From positions 1-64,000 of the forward strand of contig DATMEB010000132.1 of assembly GCA_035557095.1 (NCBI GenBank): a stretch of 64,000 nucleotides of DNA, in the 5' to 3' direction. Shown here in pieces: positions 41,054 to 49,527 of the stretch. The stretch comes from JALZDI01 sp035557095 (GTDB lineage Bacteria > Actinomycetota > Actinomycetes > Propionibacteriales > Nocardioidaceae). Within the stretch, counting starts at the first letter, position 1, and every line of letters begins with the position of its first letter. Both the position numbers and the translations under genes were made by a program. The notes under the pieces were generated by a model. The model searched no databases. It had not been told where the DNA came from and was given only the letters and a program-made list of their open reading frames with translations.

Positions 41054-42052
41054 TCAGCCCCCGATGAAGCCCTTCTTCTGCAACCACGTCTGAGCAGCGT
41101 CCTCGGGTTGCAGGCCCTCGATGTCGACCTCGGCGTTGAGCTGCTGGATGGCTTCCTCGTCGAGCTGGGCGGCGATGGGGTTCATGACCTTGGCGATGTC
41201 GGGGTTCTTGGCCAGGACGTCCTTGTTGACGGTCACGGCGGGGTTGTAGACGGGGAAGAAGTGCTTGTCGTCCTCCAGGATCGTGAGGTCGAGTGACTGG
41301 ATGCGGCCGTCGACCGAGGTCATGTCGCCGAAGTTGCACGGGTCGCTCTTGGAGACCGCCTGCGGGATCGCGCCCTCGGCGATGGTGGACACGGAGCTCG
41401 CCGGAAGGGCGAAGCCGTACTTCTTCTCCAGGCCGGGGAGGCCGTCGTTGCGTGCCTCGAACTCGGTGTTCACGCACATCGACGCCTGAGCGGGGTCGGA
41501 GTTGGCGAGCTTCGCGTAGTCGGACAGCGTGCTGACATCGAGCTTCTGCGCCACGGAGCTGGCCACCGCGATCGCGTAGGTGCTGTTGTACTTGGCGGGG
41601 TCGAGCCACTCGAGATCGTTCTCGGCCAGGTCCTCGCGGGCGACGGCGTTGTACTGCCTGGTCGCGTCCGGCACCGGGTCGGTGTGCTTGAGGTAGCCGA
41701 TCCAGGCGGTGCCGGTGTACTCCCAGTAGAGGTCGATCTCGCCGGAGGTCAGTGCGGTGCGGGTGGTGTCGCTACCGGACAGCCCGCAGCTGCGTTCGAT
41801 GTCCGCGCCGGCCGACTCCAGTGCCTGCGCGGTGATCTCGCAGAGGATCAGCTGCTCGGTGAACTCCTTCGACCCCACGGTGATGGTCGCCCCGTCGAGC
41901 GACGCGTCCTTCGCCAGGCTGCCGGCCTCGGCGGTCGTCGTCTCGCTGTCGAGGGCGCAGCCGGTGAGGAGCAGGCCGAGCGAGGCGACCGCGGTGGCGG
42001 TCCCCAGCAGTGGCTTCCGCAGGTTCGGGAGTCGGTTCACGAGGGGTGACAT
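41054..42052 (-). CDS. Quaternary-amine ABC importer binding lipoprotein (OpuC/OpuB type)
   Basis: This 332-aa lipoprotein has the signal peptide SLGLLLTGCALDS (lipid-bearing Cys about 32) and an OpuAC/ProX-type binding fold: ITVGSKEFTEQLILCEI, GEIDLYWEYTGTAW and NFGDMTSVDGR. The aromatic residues in DLYWEYTG belong to the cation-binding region of this family. It is the last gene of a five-gene leftward operon, 15 bp after the permease. Ligands of the family are glycine betaine, choline and carnitine; the linked amidohydrolase hints at an acylated or amide-bearing amine. Confidence 0.88.
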   Translation of the reverse strand: MSPLVNRLPNLRKPLLGTATAVASLGLLLTGCALDSETTTAEAGSLAKDASLDGATITVGSKEFTEQLILCEITAQALESAGADIERSCGLSGSDTTRTALTSGEIDLYWEYTGTAWIGYLKHTDPVPDATRQYNAVAREDLAENDLEWLDPAKYNSTYAIAVASSVAQKLDVSTLSDYAKLANSDPAQASMCVNTEFEARNDGLPGLEKKYGFALPASSVSTIAEGAIPQAVSKSDPCNFGDMTSVDGRIQSLDLTILEDDKHFFPVYNPAVTVNKDVLAKNPDIAKVMNPIAAQLDEEAIQQLNAEVDIEGLQPEDAAQTWLQKKGFIGG

Positions 42053-42067
42053 GGGCAGATTCCTTTC

Positions 42068-42853
42068 CTAGAGCCCGCGGGGCCGCAGGACGCGTTCGGC
42101 GAGTCCGGCCAGCCAGTCGATGGCGAGTGCGAGGGCGGCGGTGAGGGCGCCCCCGGTGAGCAGGACCGGCATCCGGTCGAGCGCGATGCCTGTCTCGATG
42201 AGGTTTCCGAGGCCGCCGGCGTTGGTGTACGTCGCGAGCGCCGCGCTGCCGACGTTGAGGATGAGAGCGACCCGGACACCGGCCAGGATCACCGGCACGG
42301 CCAGCGGCAGCTCGACACGGAACAGCACGACGGTCTTGGACAACCCCATGCCGCGCGCGGCCTCGATCAGCGATGGGTCGACCGCGGTGAGGCCGACCAT
42401 GGTGTTGCGCAGGACAGACAGGAACGAGATCGCCACCAGCGCGATGATCGCCATCTCGAAGCCGAAGCCGAACCAGATCGCGAGCAGCGCGAGGATGCCG
42501 ATCGACGGCACCGCCTGCCCGAGGTTGGCCAGGGGGAGCACGAGTATCGACGCATGGCGCAGTCGCGGACGGGTGAGCAGCACCCCGAGCGGCACGGCGA
42601 TGAGGATCACCAGTGCGCTGGACACGGCCACGAGCTGGAGGTGCTCGACGAGCCGGTTGGTGATCTCCTGCCGGTTGATCTCGCGGCGCTCGATGTCGTC
42701 GAGCGACTGGTTGTTCAGGTAGGCGTACAGCGCACCCAGCACGACAAGCAGCAGGGCAGGTGTGAAGACGAGGTCGAAGACGAAGCCGACGCCGCTGCGC
42801 TCCCGCTGCGGGGCAGCGGTCGTGCGCGTGGGGGAACCGACGAGCTGTGTCAT
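42068..42853 (-). CDS. Quaternary-amine ABC importer permease (OpuC/OpuB type)
   Basis: This 261-aa permease has a hydrophobic N-terminal helix (VFDLVFTPALLLVVLGALYAY) and about five further helices. The coupling loop is SLIEAARGMGLSKTVVLFRVELP (about 160-180). The loop NNQSLDDIERREINRQEI lies outside, as in OpuB/OpuC permeases. It overlaps the ATPase gene by 4 bp. With the other permease (43901-44548) it probably forms a heterodimeric channel. Confidence 0.87.
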   Translation of the reverse strand: MTQLVGSPTRTTAAPQRERSGVGFVFDLVFTPALLLVVLGALYAYLNNQSLDDIERREINRQEITNRLVEHLQLVAVSSALVILIAVPLGVLLTRPRLRHASILVLPLANLGQAVPSIGILALLAIWFGFGFEMAIIALVAISFLSVLRNTMVGLTAVDPSLIEAARGMGLSKTVVLFRVELPLAVPVILAGVRVALILNVGSAALATYTNAGGLGNLIETGIALDRMPVLLTGGALTAALALAIDWLAGLAERVLRPRGL

Positions 42854-43908
42854 GGCCTGGTGCGCCCGTTGCCTGGCACGGGGGCGGCGGTGTGGTCGCC
42901 GGTGTGGTTGAGCACGGTGTGCCAGGCAAGTGCACCCAGGACCCGACCGTCCTCGTCGACGACGACGGCGACGTCGTCGTGTACGCGCAGCATCGCGTCC
43001 AGTGCCGCGTGCAGACTCTGGTCGTGGTGCACGACGGCGGCCGCACCCTGCCGATGGCGATCGGCGCGGACGTCGTCGAGCGGGTGCAGGGGCAGCGCGC
43101 CGACCTTCTCCAGCCCGAGCAGGCGCACGGCGGCTCCGGATCCGATGAACGACGCCACGAAGTCGTCACCGGGCTCGGCGAGGATGCGCGCCGGGGTGTC
43201 GTACTGCGCGATGCGGCCGTACTCACTGAAGATCGCGATCCGGTCCCCGAGCTTCACCGCCTCCTGGATGTCGTGGGTGACGAACACGACGGTCTTGCGG
43301 ATCTGCGCCTGCAGCTCCAGGAACTCGTCCTGCAGCCGGTCGCGGATGATCGGGTCGATCGCCCCGAACGGTTCGTCCATCAGCATGACCGGTGGGTCGG
43401 CCGCGAGCGCGCGGGCGACACCGACCCGCTGCTGCTGGCCTCCGGACAGCTGCTTGGGGTAGCGCGAGCGGTAGGTCTGCGGTTCCAGGCCGACGAGGTG
43501 CAACAGCTCGTCGACGCGTGCCCGGATCCGCTGCTTGTCCCAGCCCAGAGCGCGCGGGACAAGCGCGACGTTGGACGCGACGGTCAGGTGGGGGAGGAGG
43601 CCGACCTGCTGGATGACGTAGCCGATGTGACGGCGCAGCTCGTCGGCGTCGATGTCGGTGACGTCCCTGCCGTCGAGGATGATCCGGCCCGTCGTGGGCT
43701 CGATCAGCCGGTTGATCATCCGCATCGTCGTCGTCTTGCCGCATCCCGACGGACCCACCAGCACGACGATCTCGCCCTCGGCGATCTCCAGCGACAGCTC
43801 CTCGATCGCCGGTGAGCTCGAGCCGGGGTAGGTCTTGCTCACCCGGTCGAGCCGGATCATCGGGTTGGCCGGCGTACCGCCGGCCTGGTCGGAGCGCATG
43901 TCAGTCAC
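42850..43908 (-). CDS. Quaternary-amine ABC importer ATPase with CBS region
   Basis: This 352-aa ATPase has Walker A GPSGCGKTTT (about 52-61), Q-loop VIQQVGLLPHLTV, signature LSGGQQQRVGVARAL and Walker B VMLMDEPFGAIDP. The last 90 residues form a degenerate CBS-type module (AALDAMLRVHDDVAVVVDEDGRVLGAL), which senses ionic strength in OpuA-like systems. Only one clear CBS repeat is seen where such proteins often have two. Overlaps of 8 and 4 bp link it to both permease genes. Confidence 0.9.
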   Translation of the reverse strand: MTDMRSDQAGGTPANPMIRLDRVSKTYPGSSSPAIEELSLEIAEGEIVVLVGPSGCGKTTTMRMINRLIEPTTGRIILDGRDVTDIDADELRRHIGYVIQQVGLLPHLTVASNVALVPRALGWDKQRIRARVDELLHLVGLEPQTYRSRYPKQLSGGQQQRVGVARALAADPPVMLMDEPFGAIDPIIRDRLQDEFLELQAQIRKTVVFVTHDIQEAVKLGDRIAIFSEYGRIAQYDTPARILAEPGDDFVASFIGSGAAVRLLGLEKVGALPLHPLDDVRADRHRQGAAAVVHHDQSLHAALDAMLRVHDDVAVVVDEDGRVLGALAWHTVLNHTGDHTAAPVPGNGRTRP

Positions 43909-44548
43909 GGATGCCTCGCGAGGTCGTGAGTCGGGAGATCAGGACGAACAGGAGGTCGAGCAGCAGTGCGACGACCGCGACGCCGATGACACCGGTCAGA
44001 GTCGAGTTGAGGGCGTTGGCACCGCCGATTCGCGCCAGGCCCTCGAAAATGAGCTCACCGAGTCCGGGGCCGTTGACCGCGGCGGCGATCGCCGCGATCC
44101 CCACGCACATGATCGTGGCGACGCGGACGCCGTTGAGCAGCACCGGCCAGGCCAGGGGTACACGCACGACAAGCATGCGTCGTCGTACGGACAGGCCCAT
44201 GCCGCGCGCGGCCTCCTCGACCTCCGCCGGTACCGACTCCAGCCCGGTGATGACATTGCGCAGGATCGGGAAGATCGCGTAGAAGGTCAGCGCGCTGATG
44301 GTGGGCAGCAGACCGAGACCGAGCAGCGGGATCAGCAGGCCGAACAGCGCGAACGACGGGATCGTCAGCATCGTGGCGGTGACGGTGAGGACGAGCTGGC
44401 GGGGAACTGCTCGGCCGTGCACGAGCACACCGACGAAGACGGCGACGACCGTGGCCACGGCCACGGCGATCAGCACGATCTGGACATGCTGGAAGATCAG
44501 CAGGAGGAGGTCCTGCCAGCGGTACGCGAGGTACTCGGTGAAGGTCAC
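43901..44548 (-). CDS. Quaternary-amine ABC importer permease (second)
   Basis: This 215-aa permease is shorter than its partner and starts nearly at the first membrane helix (LLLIFQHVQIVLIAVAVATVV). The coupling loop reads EVEEAARGMGLSVRRRMLVVRVP (about 123-145). It overlaps the amidohydrolase stop by 4 bp, so importer synthesis is coupled to the enzyme. Confidence 0.87.
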   Translation of the reverse strand: MTFTEYLAYRWQDLLLLIFQHVQIVLIAVAVATVVAVFVGVLVHGRAVPRQLVLTVTATMLTIPSFALFGLLIPLLGLGLLPTISALTFYAIFPILRNVITGLESVPAEVEEAARGMGLSVRRRMLVVRVPLAWPVLLNGVRVATIMCVGIAAIAAAVNGPGLGELIFEGLARIGGANALNSTLTGVIGVAVVALLLDLLFVLISRLTTSRGIRD

Positions 44549-45891
44549 GGTGCCCGACCCAGGTCGGTGAGGGACACCTCGAGGGCCGTGCCGGCGACCG
44601 GGGAGCCGGCCTGCAGGACCAGCCAGAACCGTTCGTGGTCGCCGAGCATCGCGGGTTCCTGCACCGGGTCGCCGTCGAGCACGACGACGTCGGCGAGCTT
44701 GCCCGCGGCGATGGAGCCGAGCTCATGCAGGCCGAGGGCGTGCGCGGCGGCGGACGTCGACGCGACGAGGGCGTCGTGTGCGGGCAGACCGTGCTGGATC
44801 ATCCGCAGGATCTCGATCCAGGCGCCGCCTCGTCGCAGCTCCAGGTCGTCGCCCCCGAGGACGAGGGGTGTTCCGGCCGCGTGCGCAGCCTTGAGCGTCT
44901 GCGCGGCAGCCTCGATGTTGGTGGCCGCCACGGCGTCGAGCTCGGGGGTCGAGTAGCGCTCTGTCGGGCCGCTGGTGCCGACCTGCAGGTCGCGACCGGC
45001 GAAGACGTACTGGCTGGAGAATGTCGGCACGAGTGCGATGTCCTGCTCGGCCATCCGGTCCAGGAGGTCGGTACGCCGGTGCAGGTAGAACCCGTGCTCG
45101 ATCGTGCGCATGCCCAGCTCGATCGCCACCTCGCAGCCGTCGAGCCCCTCGGCGTGCGCGACCACGGCGTATCCCATCCGGTTCGCCTCGTCGGTTGCCG
45201 CGGCGAGCTCCTCACGGGTCAGCTGGATCGCCATCCCGTGCGCGGAGTCGTGGGCATCGCGGTTGATTCCCGCCTCGAGCTCGACCGACCGGGCGCCGGT
45301 CGCCATCACCTTGATGAAGTCCGCGCCGCGGCGGATCTGCTCGCGTACGCCCTTGCGGACCTCGTCGACCCCGTCGACGCTGCGGTACATCCCCTCGAAG
45401 ACGACGTCGCCCGGTGCGGTGCTGGAGATGATCTGGCCGCAGGTCAGGATGCGGGCGCCGCGGTAGGCGCCGTAGCGCATCGCCTGCCGGTTCTCCATCA
45501 CCTGGTCGCCGTAGGTGCCCATGTCGCGGACGGTGGTCACGCCGTACCGCAGGAACTCTCGCAGGCTGGCGCCGAGAGCATGGCTGAGCGTCCCCGGCAG
45601 CACCGGCTGGACGCCGAACCCCAGGTCCGGGACGGCGCCGACACCGTGCAGATGGCCGTTGATGATGCCGGGCATGAGGGTCCTGCCGGCGAGGTCGACG
45701 GTGATGGCGGCGTCCGGTGCGCCGTCGCCGCTGTCGGCGACGCGCACGATCCTGCCGTCCTCGATGAGCACGCCGGCGCGGTCGCGGAGTGGCGCGCGCG
45801 TGCCGTCGAACAGCCGCGCGTTCGTCAGCCACAGCGGCCGCTCCGGCCGGTGAGGGCCGGCGAACAGCAGCGCCGGAACCTGGACTTCCAC
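44545..45891 (-). CDS. Metal-dependent amidohydrolase, COG1228 group
   Basis: This 448-aa amidohydrolase has MPGIINGHLHGVGA (HxH about 73-75), the bridging Lys in DFIKVMATGA, His in VVAHAEG and IEHGFYL, and the catalytic Asp in VLGGDDLEL. The family usually shows GTDAG there, so the acid loop differs. GTG 45891 (VEVQVPALL) follows GGAGGAG, better than the upstream in-frame start at 45963. It leads the operon encoding the quaternary-amine importer. A substrate holding both an amide and a cationic amine fits best (inference). Confidence 0.83.
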   Translation of the reverse strand: MEVQVPALLFAGPHRPERPLWLTNARLFDGTRAPLRDRAGVLIEDGRIVRVADSGDGAPDAAITVDLAGRTLMPGIINGHLHGVGAVPDLGFGVQPVLPGTLSHALGASLREFLRYGVTTVRDMGTYGDQVMENRQAMRYGAYRGARILTCGQIISSTAPGDVVFEGMYRSVDGVDEVRKGVREQIRRGADFIKVMATGARSVELEAGINRDAHDSAHGMAIQLTREELAAATDEANRMGYAVVAHAEGLDGCEVAIELGMRTIEHGFYLHRRTDLLDRMAEQDIALVPTFSSQYVFAGRDLQVGTSGPTERYSTPELDAVAATNIEAAAQTLKAAHAAGTPLVLGGDDLELRRGGAWIEILRMIQHGLPAHDALVASTSAAAHALGLHELGSIAAGKLADVVVLDGDPVQEPAMLGDHERFWLVLQAGSPVAGTALEVSLTDLGRAP

Positions 45892-45970
45892 CGTCGACTC
45901 CTCCGGCCGGTTCCACGGGTCCCAGGGCGGGCGGGGGCCGCCCCGAGTGGCCCAGTACACCACAGACCGC

Positions 45971-45982
45971 TATGTATACGAA
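45971..45982. promoter_or_regulatory. GTATAC-type operator in the divergent amidohydrolase/CocE promoter
   Basis: TATGTATACGAA has the core palindrome GTATAC (45974-45979), 24 bp before the rightward ATG. It suits the GntR regulator at 47682-48338 and resembles the 35871 and 38356 sites. Confidence 0.45.
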
Positions 45983-46005
45983 CCCCTCGTTGGTACTCTC
46001 TGGCC

Positions 46006-47685
46006 ATGGATCGGCGAGCGGACCCGGTGAAGGGCCTGCTCGCGCCACCGCCGGACGGCACCGCCACCCGTCGTCCGTACGCTCCGGTCCCGAGCGACGC
46101 CCGGCCCTATGCCGTGCGCATGCGCGACGGCGTCCGCCTGGCGACCGACGTCTACCTGCCCCCTCGCGGCCGCCGGTGGCCGGTGCTGCTCTCGCGGCTG
46201 CCGTACGACAAGGCCGGCGTCGAGTGCTTCATGCCCGACATCGCGCGCTGGTTCACCGAGCGTGGCTACGCCGTGGTCGTGCAGGACGTCCGCGGCAAGG
46301 TCCGGTCGGGCGGGGAGCTCGCGCCGTTTCGCAGCGAGGTCGTGGACGGCTACGACACGATCGAATGGATCACCGAGCAGACCTGGTGTGGGGGAGCCGT
46401 CGGCATGTTCGGTGACTCCTACTTCGGCTGGACCCAGTGGGCCGCCGCGGCCTCGCAGCATCCTGCCCTGCGCGCGATCACGCCCCGCGTGATCTCCGCG
46501 GACATCGGTGACATCACCTCCCGGCAGGGCCTGTTCGCGCTCGAGGTGACCGCCCTGTGGGCGCTGGAGACCTGGGTCGACGAGGCGCTCTACGACTACG
46601 AGGACGGGCTCGACTGGGGCATCCGGCCGTTGTCGGAGGTCGTGCCGACCGCGCTGGGCGGGCGCAGGTCGGCGTTCCTCGACGACGTGGCGTCGGGCGG
46701 CCCTCCCGAGGTGGGCCGGGTGCCGGTCCGGGGTGACGTTCCCGCGCTGCACGTGGGCGGCTGGTGGGACATCGTGCAACGCGGTCAGGTCGCGACCTGG
46801 GGCGAGGCCCGTGCGCGGTGGCGGGCGCCGCAGTTCCTCGTCATGGATGCGACCGACCACGGGTGGACGCATCTGCGCGAGCCTGGGCAGCGCTATGTCG
46901 ACCCCCGCACGGACGAGGCGACCATGGGGCGCTTCCTCGATCACTACCTGGGCGCGATCGCCCCCTTCCTGGCCCACTTCGTCGCCGGTGAGGGGTCGTA
47001 CGACGCACCGCCGGTGCGGTGGATGCTGGCCCATGACTCGTGGCGCGAAAGCGCCACCTGGCCGCCGGAGAACAGCGCGCCGGTGGACTGGTTCCTGCAC
47101 GGGCACGACGATCCGCGTCGCGGAGCGCTCACGTGTGCCGCGGACTCGGCCGAGCGCGTGGTGTCGTGGACGCACGACCCGCTGGACCCCGTGCCCAGCC
47201 TCGCGCACGCCTACCACCCGCTGATCGAACCCGCCGACGACACCGTTTCAGGTCATCGTGACGACATCCTGGTCTACGAGACCGAACCCTTGCGTGAGCC
47301 ACTCGACCTCGCCGGTCCCGCGAGCCTGACGATGACCGTCACGTCCGGTGCCGAGTCGACCCACCTGATGGCGTCTGTCAGCGACCTGTCACCGGACGGG
47401 TCGGCGCTGCGGGTTCTCGACGGCGCCGTACATGTCGGCGGACCGTGGCCTCGCGAGGTCACCGTCGACCTCGGCAGCACCGGCTACCAGATGCGACCGG
47501 GGCATCGTCTCCGGCTCGCGCTCAGCTCCTCGGAGTTCCCGCGCTATCTCCTGCACCCGGGTACGACAGCCGATCCGTGGACCTCCCGAGAGTTCCGCCT
47601 TACCGAGCAGCAGACCATTCTCGGAGGGGCCCGAGCCGCTCGGCTGCGGTGCTTCGCCCTCCGGACCAGGGGAGGGCGCGCATGA
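46006..47685 (+). CDS. CocE/NonD-family (S15) serine hydrolase
   Basis: This 559-aa enzyme is a cytoplasmic X-Pro dipeptidyl-peptidase/cocaine-esterase family hydrolase acting on esters or acyl-peptides. The N-terminal alpha/beta fold shows RMRDGVRLATDVYLP (about 38-52), YAVVVQDVRGKVRSGG, and the nucleophile elbow GMFGDSYFGW (Ser about 136). Acid and base are in the MDATDHGWTHL region (about 280-290, His). The C-terminal jelly roll is typical (DPWTSREFRL). No signal peptide. Coupled to a GntR regulator by a 4-bp overlap. Confidence 0.87.
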   Translation: MDRRADPVKGLLAPPPDGTATRRPYAPVPSDARPYAVRMRDGVRLATDVYLPPRGRRWPVLLSRLPYDKAGVECFMPDIARWFTERGYAVVVQDVRGKVRSGGELAPFRSEVVDGYDTIEWITEQTWCGGAVGMFGDSYFGWTQWAAAASQHPALRAITPRVISADIGDITSRQGLFALEVTALWALETWVDEALYDYEDGLDWGIRPLSEVVPTALGGRRSAFLDDVASGGPPEVGRVPVRGDVPALHVGGWWDIVQRGQVATWGEARARWRAPQFLVMDATDHGWTHLREPGQRYVDPRTDEATMGRFLDHYLGAIAPFLAHFVAGEGSYDAPPVRWMLAHDSWRESATWPPENSAPVDWFLHGHDDPRRGALTCAADSAERVVSWTHDPLDPVPSLAHAYHPLIEPADDTVSGHRDDILVYETEPLREPLDLAGPASLTMTVTSGAESTHLMASVSDLSPDGSALRVLDGAVHVGGPWPREVTVDLGSTGYQMRPGHRLRLALSSSEFPRYLLHPGTTADPWTSREFRLTEQQTILGGARAARLRCFALRTRGGRA

Positions 47686-48338
47686 AGGGGTTCCGTCCAC
47701 GACCGGCGGTCCAGGGCACGGACAAGACACTGACGAGCAAGCGTGTCTACGACGAGCTCCGCCGTGCCATCGCACACGGCGAGCTGGCCGGCGGTACCAG
47801 CCTGGGGGAGACCCAGGTGGGTGCCGAGCTCGGCGTATCCCGCACTCCGGTCCGCGAGGCGTTCGCCGAGCTGCTGAACCAAGGCCTGCTCCAGGAGGGC
47901 TCGCGTCGCCAGGTGGTCATCGCCGACCCGTCGCCCGAGATGGTCGACGAGGTGCTCCTGATGCGCGACGCGCTGGAACCCGTGCTCGCGCGGCAGGCGG
48001 CCAAGGTCATGGACGTCTCCGACGTCGACCAGCTACGGCTGATCATGATCCGTGCCCGCCGCGCGATCGAGGCTCGGGACGTCAACGCCTACCTCGACTG
48101 CGACGAGGACTTCCACCTGCACATCCCGCACGCCGCGGGACTTCTGCTGGCCGAGGACGCGCTTCGGCGGCTCCGTGGACTCACGCGGCTCGCGGTACGA
48201 GGGCGCGGCTGGGACGACGAGCTGTTCGCGAGGATCGCCGACGAGCACGAGGCCGTCATCGACGCTCTGGCGAGCAACGACGGTGACCACGCGGCGGAGG
48301 CGATGGCGGCCCACCTCCTCGCCTCGACGCCGTACTGA
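47682..48338 (+). CDS. GntR-family regulator, FadR/FCD subfamily
   Basis: This 218-aa regulator has the winged helix SKRVYDELRRAIAHGELAGG, then GAELGVSRTPVREAFAELLNQG (about 19-68), and an FCD domain with likely metal ligands MRDALEP, EDFHLHIPHAAG and DEHEAVID. It is the second gene of the operon with the CocE-like hydrolase and probably acts at GTATAC (45974) on both divergent units. Confidence 0.88.
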   Translation: MKGFRPRPAVQGTDKTLTSKRVYDELRRAIAHGELAGGTSLGETQVGAELGVSRTPVREAFAELLNQGLLQEGSRRQVVIADPSPEMVDEVLLMRDALEPVLARQAAKVMDVSDVDQLRLIMIRARRAIEARDVNAYLDCDEDFHLHIPHAAGLLLAEDALRRLRGLTRLAVRGRGWDDELFARIADEHEAVIDALASNDGDHAAEAMAAHLLASTPY

Positions 48339-48392
48339 GACAGCAGCGGCGGCCTCGGGGATTCTTTACGTTGGCTTGCGCGAAGGCCCTGA

Positions 48393-48415
48393 ATGCACAC
48401 AATCCGTGTGTGCAT
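48393..48415. promoter_or_regulatory. Near-perfect operator palindrome before the zinc-ribbon ORF
   Basis: ATGCACACA and TGTGTGCAT form perfect 9-bp arms around a 5-base centre. It ends 9 bp before the ATG at 48425. The binder is unknown; none of the local regulators is an obvious match. Confidence 0.55.
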
Positions 48416-48424
48416 GATTGCGTC

Positions 48425-48634
48425 ATGCAACAGGCTCGGCTGGTGCGAAGCAGCTGGAGGTGCCCCCACTGCGGTGGGGTGCTGGCGGTTCGCCAGGTGG
48501 TGGTCGCGATGGATCGGCGCGGTCGGCCACGCTGGGCCGATGACCGGCCGTTCTGCACCCACGGCTGCGCTGTGTCGCCCGCGTCGGCCAACAAGGCTCC
48601 GCGCAGGTCGACGGCCGGCCCCTTCGTTCGATGA
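48425..48634 (+). CDS. Small zinc-ribbon-type protein
   Basis: This 69-aa ORF has two Cys pairs, WRCPHCGGVL (about 13-22) and PFCTHGCAVS (about 43-52), spaced as in a zinc ribbon, with a basic Arg/Pro-rich tail. It is not recognised further. No ribosome site is seen, so translation could be leaderless. The strict operator palindrome just before it supports a real regulated gene. The frame is open from 48371, but the palindrome would then be coding. Confidence 0.45.
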   Translation: MQQARLVRSSWRCPHCGGVLAVRQVVVAMDRRGRPRWADDRPFCTHGCAVSPASANKAPRRSTAGPFVR

Positions 48635-48660
48635 CCTTTGCGCGGTAGCAGCTCCGGCAG

Positions 48661-49527
48661 CTAGTCGGTGCGGTCGAACAGGGCCGTGGCGGCCACCAGG
48701 AGCGCCAGCGTCACCACCACGACCACGCCCAGCTGCACCGGTATCGGCACGTCCCAGCCGAACCACGTGATGGCGGGGTCCAGTCGCGCCCGCACCGCAG
48801 CGGGCACCGCGAGCTGGTCGAACACGGCGGAGCGCATCGGCTGGACGGCGTAGGTCAGCGGGTTGAGCTTGGTGGCCACCGCGAGCCACCCGGGCAGGTT
48901 GGCCAGCGGGAACAGCGCCCCCGACAGGAACATCATCGGCATGATGATCAGCTGCGACAGCGGCATCGCCGCCTGGATCTGCTTGACCCGCACCGACATC
49001 AGCACGCCCATGGAGGTCAGCATCAGCGCACCCAGGAACAGGCAGAGCAAGAACATCGCGAACAGCGGGACCGAGTACGGCACGCCGACCACGCCGGCGA
49101 GCAGGAGCAGTACCACGCTCTGCAGCGTCGCCGCTGTCGCGCCGCCGAGGCACTTGCCGACCAGGATCGCGGTGGTGCTGACGGGGGCCACGAGCATCTC
49201 CCGAAGGAACCCGAACTCGCGGTCCCAGACCAGGGATATGCCGGAGAACGCGGCCGTGAACAGCACCGACATCGCCAGCACGCCCGGGTAGAGGAAGGTG
49301 CGGAAGTCGAAGGCCCCGCCGGTGTCGACGACACTGGACAGCCCGGTGCCCATCACGAACAGGAACAGCAGCGGCTGCAGCAGCATCGCGAACATCCGTG
49401 CCCGGTCACGCCCGAAGCGGATCATCTCGCGGCGCCAGACCATGCTCGTCGCGCGAAGCTCGTGGCGCAGTCCCGCAGGGGCGAGCGTGACCGCGGGTGG
49501 CGCCATCGTGGGGTTGGTCGTGGTCAT
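48661..49527 (-). CDS. ABC-2 type exporter permease (DrrB-like)
   Basis: This 288-aa ABC-2 membrane protein has about six helices and a 30-residue cytoplasmic N-terminus. RREMIRFGRDRARMFAMLLQPLLF (about 33-56) and the PVSTTAILVGKCLGGATAA loop are typical of DrrB/NodJ-type exporters. It overlaps the ATPase stop by 4 bp. Such pairs export drugs, glycolipids or antibiotics. The substrate is unknown. Confidence 0.88.
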   Translation of the reverse strand: MTTTNPTMAPPAVTLAPAGLRHELRATSMVWRREMIRFGRDRARMFAMLLQPLLFLFVMGTGLSSVVDTGGAFDFRTFLYPGVLAMSVLFTAAFSGISLVWDREFGFLREMLVAPVSTTAILVGKCLGGATAATLQSVVLLLLAGVVGVPYSVPLFAMFLLCLFLGALMLTSMGVLMSVRVKQIQAAMPLSQLIIMPMMFLSGALFPLANLPGWLAVATKLNPLTYAVQPMRSAVFDQLAVPAAVRARLDPAITWFGWDVPIPVQLGVVVVVTLALLVAATALFDRTD

